Assembly (NCBI GenBank): GCA_003448025.1
Contig: DLXL01000345.1
Location: 1-6,520, forward strand
Origin: Saprospirales bacterium
Lineage (GTDB): Bacteria > Bacteroidota > Bacteroidia > Chitinophagales > Saprospiraceae
DNA length: 6,520 bases
Direction: 5' to 3'
The stretch's first letter is position 1. The number at the start of each line of letters is the position of its first letter. Of the stretch, positions 5,254-6,520 are shown piece after piece. The notes under the pieces are model-generated. The model was not told where the DNA came from. It did no database searches and saw only the letters and a program-made list of their open reading frames with translations. The position numbers were made by a program, and so were the translations under genes.

Positions 5254-6520
5254 TTGACCATCCGACTCACATCTACTTCTGCCCTGCAGGCTTTTCAGGT
5301 CATGCGCCTTGGTACAGCAGTACTAACAGGCATCCTGTTGGCTAAGAGTGGTTTGTCGGTTTCAGAAATTGGCGCCTGGGAGACGCTATTATACCTGAGT
5401 ACTATCCTGACTTTTTTTTGGGTAACCGGTTTGCTGCAGGGTATAGCGCCGGTTTTTAGCAAGTTGGAAACAGAAGCACGAAAGGTATTTATTTTTAATC
5501 ATTTTCTGCTTTTTTGTGGCATTTCCCTAGTCCTTTTTGGACTGATGTGGATGGGGGAATCCTGGATATCGCCTGTTTTAACCGGTATGCCGGAAGTACC
5601 CTATTTTAAGTGGTTTGCCGTGTATATGCTGTTTAACCTTCCGGCCTTTCCTGTCGAATACCTTTACCTGTTGCAGGAAAAACCCCGCAACATACTATTG
5701 TGGGGAATCGCATCTTTTGGACTGTACCTGATTGCGCTTGCGCTGCCTTTATATGGAGGGTTCGGACTACAAGGTGTCATCAAGGCACTCATATTACTGA
5801 GTTTGGGAAAATGGCTTTGGGCTGCAGCTCTGGCCTTTCGATTGGGTAAATTTCAACTCGATACAGTCCTCCTTTTACGATATTTGGCATTTTGCGCTCC
5901 CCTTATGCTAAGTAATGTGGTGAGCAATATGCTCATCCTGTTCGATAACTGGTTGGTGGGCTGGCATTACAACGACCCTGCAATATTCGCCGTTTATCGG
6001 TATGGAGCCAGAGAATTTCCATTAGCCACTGCATTGGCAAGTGCCTTAGGAACGGCCATGATCCCAACCATAATGTCAGATTTGACTTCAGGATTGGAAG
6101 CCTTGAAAGTCAAATCCCTGCGTTTGATGCACTGGTTGTTCCCGCTCACCATGGTGTTGATCTGTGTGAGCAAGCCCTTGTTTCCAATAATCTTTAACCA
6201 GGATTTTGCCGGGAGCGCTGACTTATTCAATATCTATCTGCTTACATTGGCCAGCAGGGTATTGTTGCCCGCAACCGTGGTTTTAGCCAAAGGCGATTCC
6301 AGAAATATATTTTGGGTGAGCCTGCTGGAACTGGTTGTAAAATTTCTGCTGGGCTATATGTTTATTCAGTTTTGGGGATTGCCAGGTTTGGCATTTTCTG
6401 TCGTACTATCCTTTTGGGTAGAAAAAATTGGGTTAATCTGGATTTTGGAGCGCAAGCATGGCATTAGAACAACAGACTGGCTGAGCTGGAAATGGTATCT
6501 GGGTTACAGTATAGCACTAT
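5254..6520 (+). CDS. Polysaccharide/oligosaccharide flippase-like membrane protein (MOP superfamily), 3' end cut
   Basis: A polytopic inner-membrane protein; 422 codons lie in the window without a stop, and the gene continues past the right edge. About twelve hydrophobic segments are visible, roughly at residues 10-31, 44-62, 79-101, 117-140, 146-166, 172-198, 207-237, 257-277, 291-314, 325-346, 352-376 and 378-398, with another starting at the end. The central FDNWLVGW followed by AVYRYGAREFPLATALA and an IPTIM turn resembles Wzx/MATE-like lipid-linked glycan flippases. The role would be moving a lipid-linked sugar across the inner membrane; the substrate is unknown. The frame is open from 5242. 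The TTG at 5254 is chosen because the first ATG (5302-5304, residue 17) would cut into the first membrane segment, but the ATG cannot be excluded. The gap from the oxidoreductase stop is 40 bp with no clear promoter or terminator. Confidence 0.85.
   Translation, partial: MTIRLTSTSALQAFQVMRLGTAVLTGILLAKSGLSVSEIGAWETLLYLSTILTFFWVTGLLQGIAPVFSKLETEARKVFIFNHFLLFCGISLVLFGLMWMGESWISPVLTGMPEVPYFKWFAVYMLFNLPAFPVEYLYLLQEKPRNILLWGIASFGLYLIALALPLYGGFGLQGVIKALILLSLGKWLWAAALAFRLGKFQLDTVLLLRYLAFCAPLMLSNVVSNMLILFDNWLVGWHYNDPAIFAVYRYGAREFPLATALASALGTAMIPTIMSDLTSGLEALKVKSLRLMHWLFPLTMVLICVSKPLFPIIFNQDFAGSADLFNIYLLTLASRVLLPATVVLAKGDSRNIFWVSLLELVVKFLLGYMFIQFWGLPGLAFSVVLSFWVEKIGLIWILERKHGIRTTDWLSWKWYLGYSIAL

Overview
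The window looks like a chromosomal stretch from a member of the Bacteroidota. The evidence is a protein with a C-terminal type IX secretion (T9SS) sorting domain, a Bacteroidota-type diaminopimelate decarboxylase, a TAnnTTTG-type promoter element, and almost no Shine-Dalgarno sequences ahead of the genes. A Saprospiria-like source is a guess from overall protein flavour. Protein names rest on recognised motifs; no database search was possible.

Layout. Bases 1-842 (minus strand) carry most of lysA, cut by the window edge. Just upstream on the same strand (869-2446) lies a gene for a secreted protein made of seven 60-residue repeats, probably a seven-bladed beta-propeller, followed by a T9SS sorting domain. 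Directly in front of its start codon is a 187-bp imperfect palindrome (2455-2641) that looks like a non-autonomous MITE-type or dispersed palindromic element. About 160 bp of featureless sequence follow, then tdk (thymidine kinase, minus strand, GTG start).

A 117-bp divergent region separates tdk from three plus-strand genes: a proline-rich protein with conserved-looking ends (3506-4204), a DAO-family FAD-dependent oxidoreductase (4218-5213), and a polytopic polysaccharide-flippase-like membrane protein that runs off the right edge (5254-6520). The gaps between these three are 13 and 40 bp, so they may be co-transcribed, but their products suggest no common pathway.

Most of the window is housekeeping or lineage-typical content (lysine/peptidoglycan precursor synthesis, thymidine salvage, a surface protein, envelope glycan transport). 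I found no defence, mobile-gene or biosynthetic cluster. The parts most worth a second look are the palindromic element sitting on the 5' end of the surface-protein gene, and the alternating (360-bp, two-repeat) substructure inside the 180-bp repeat array.
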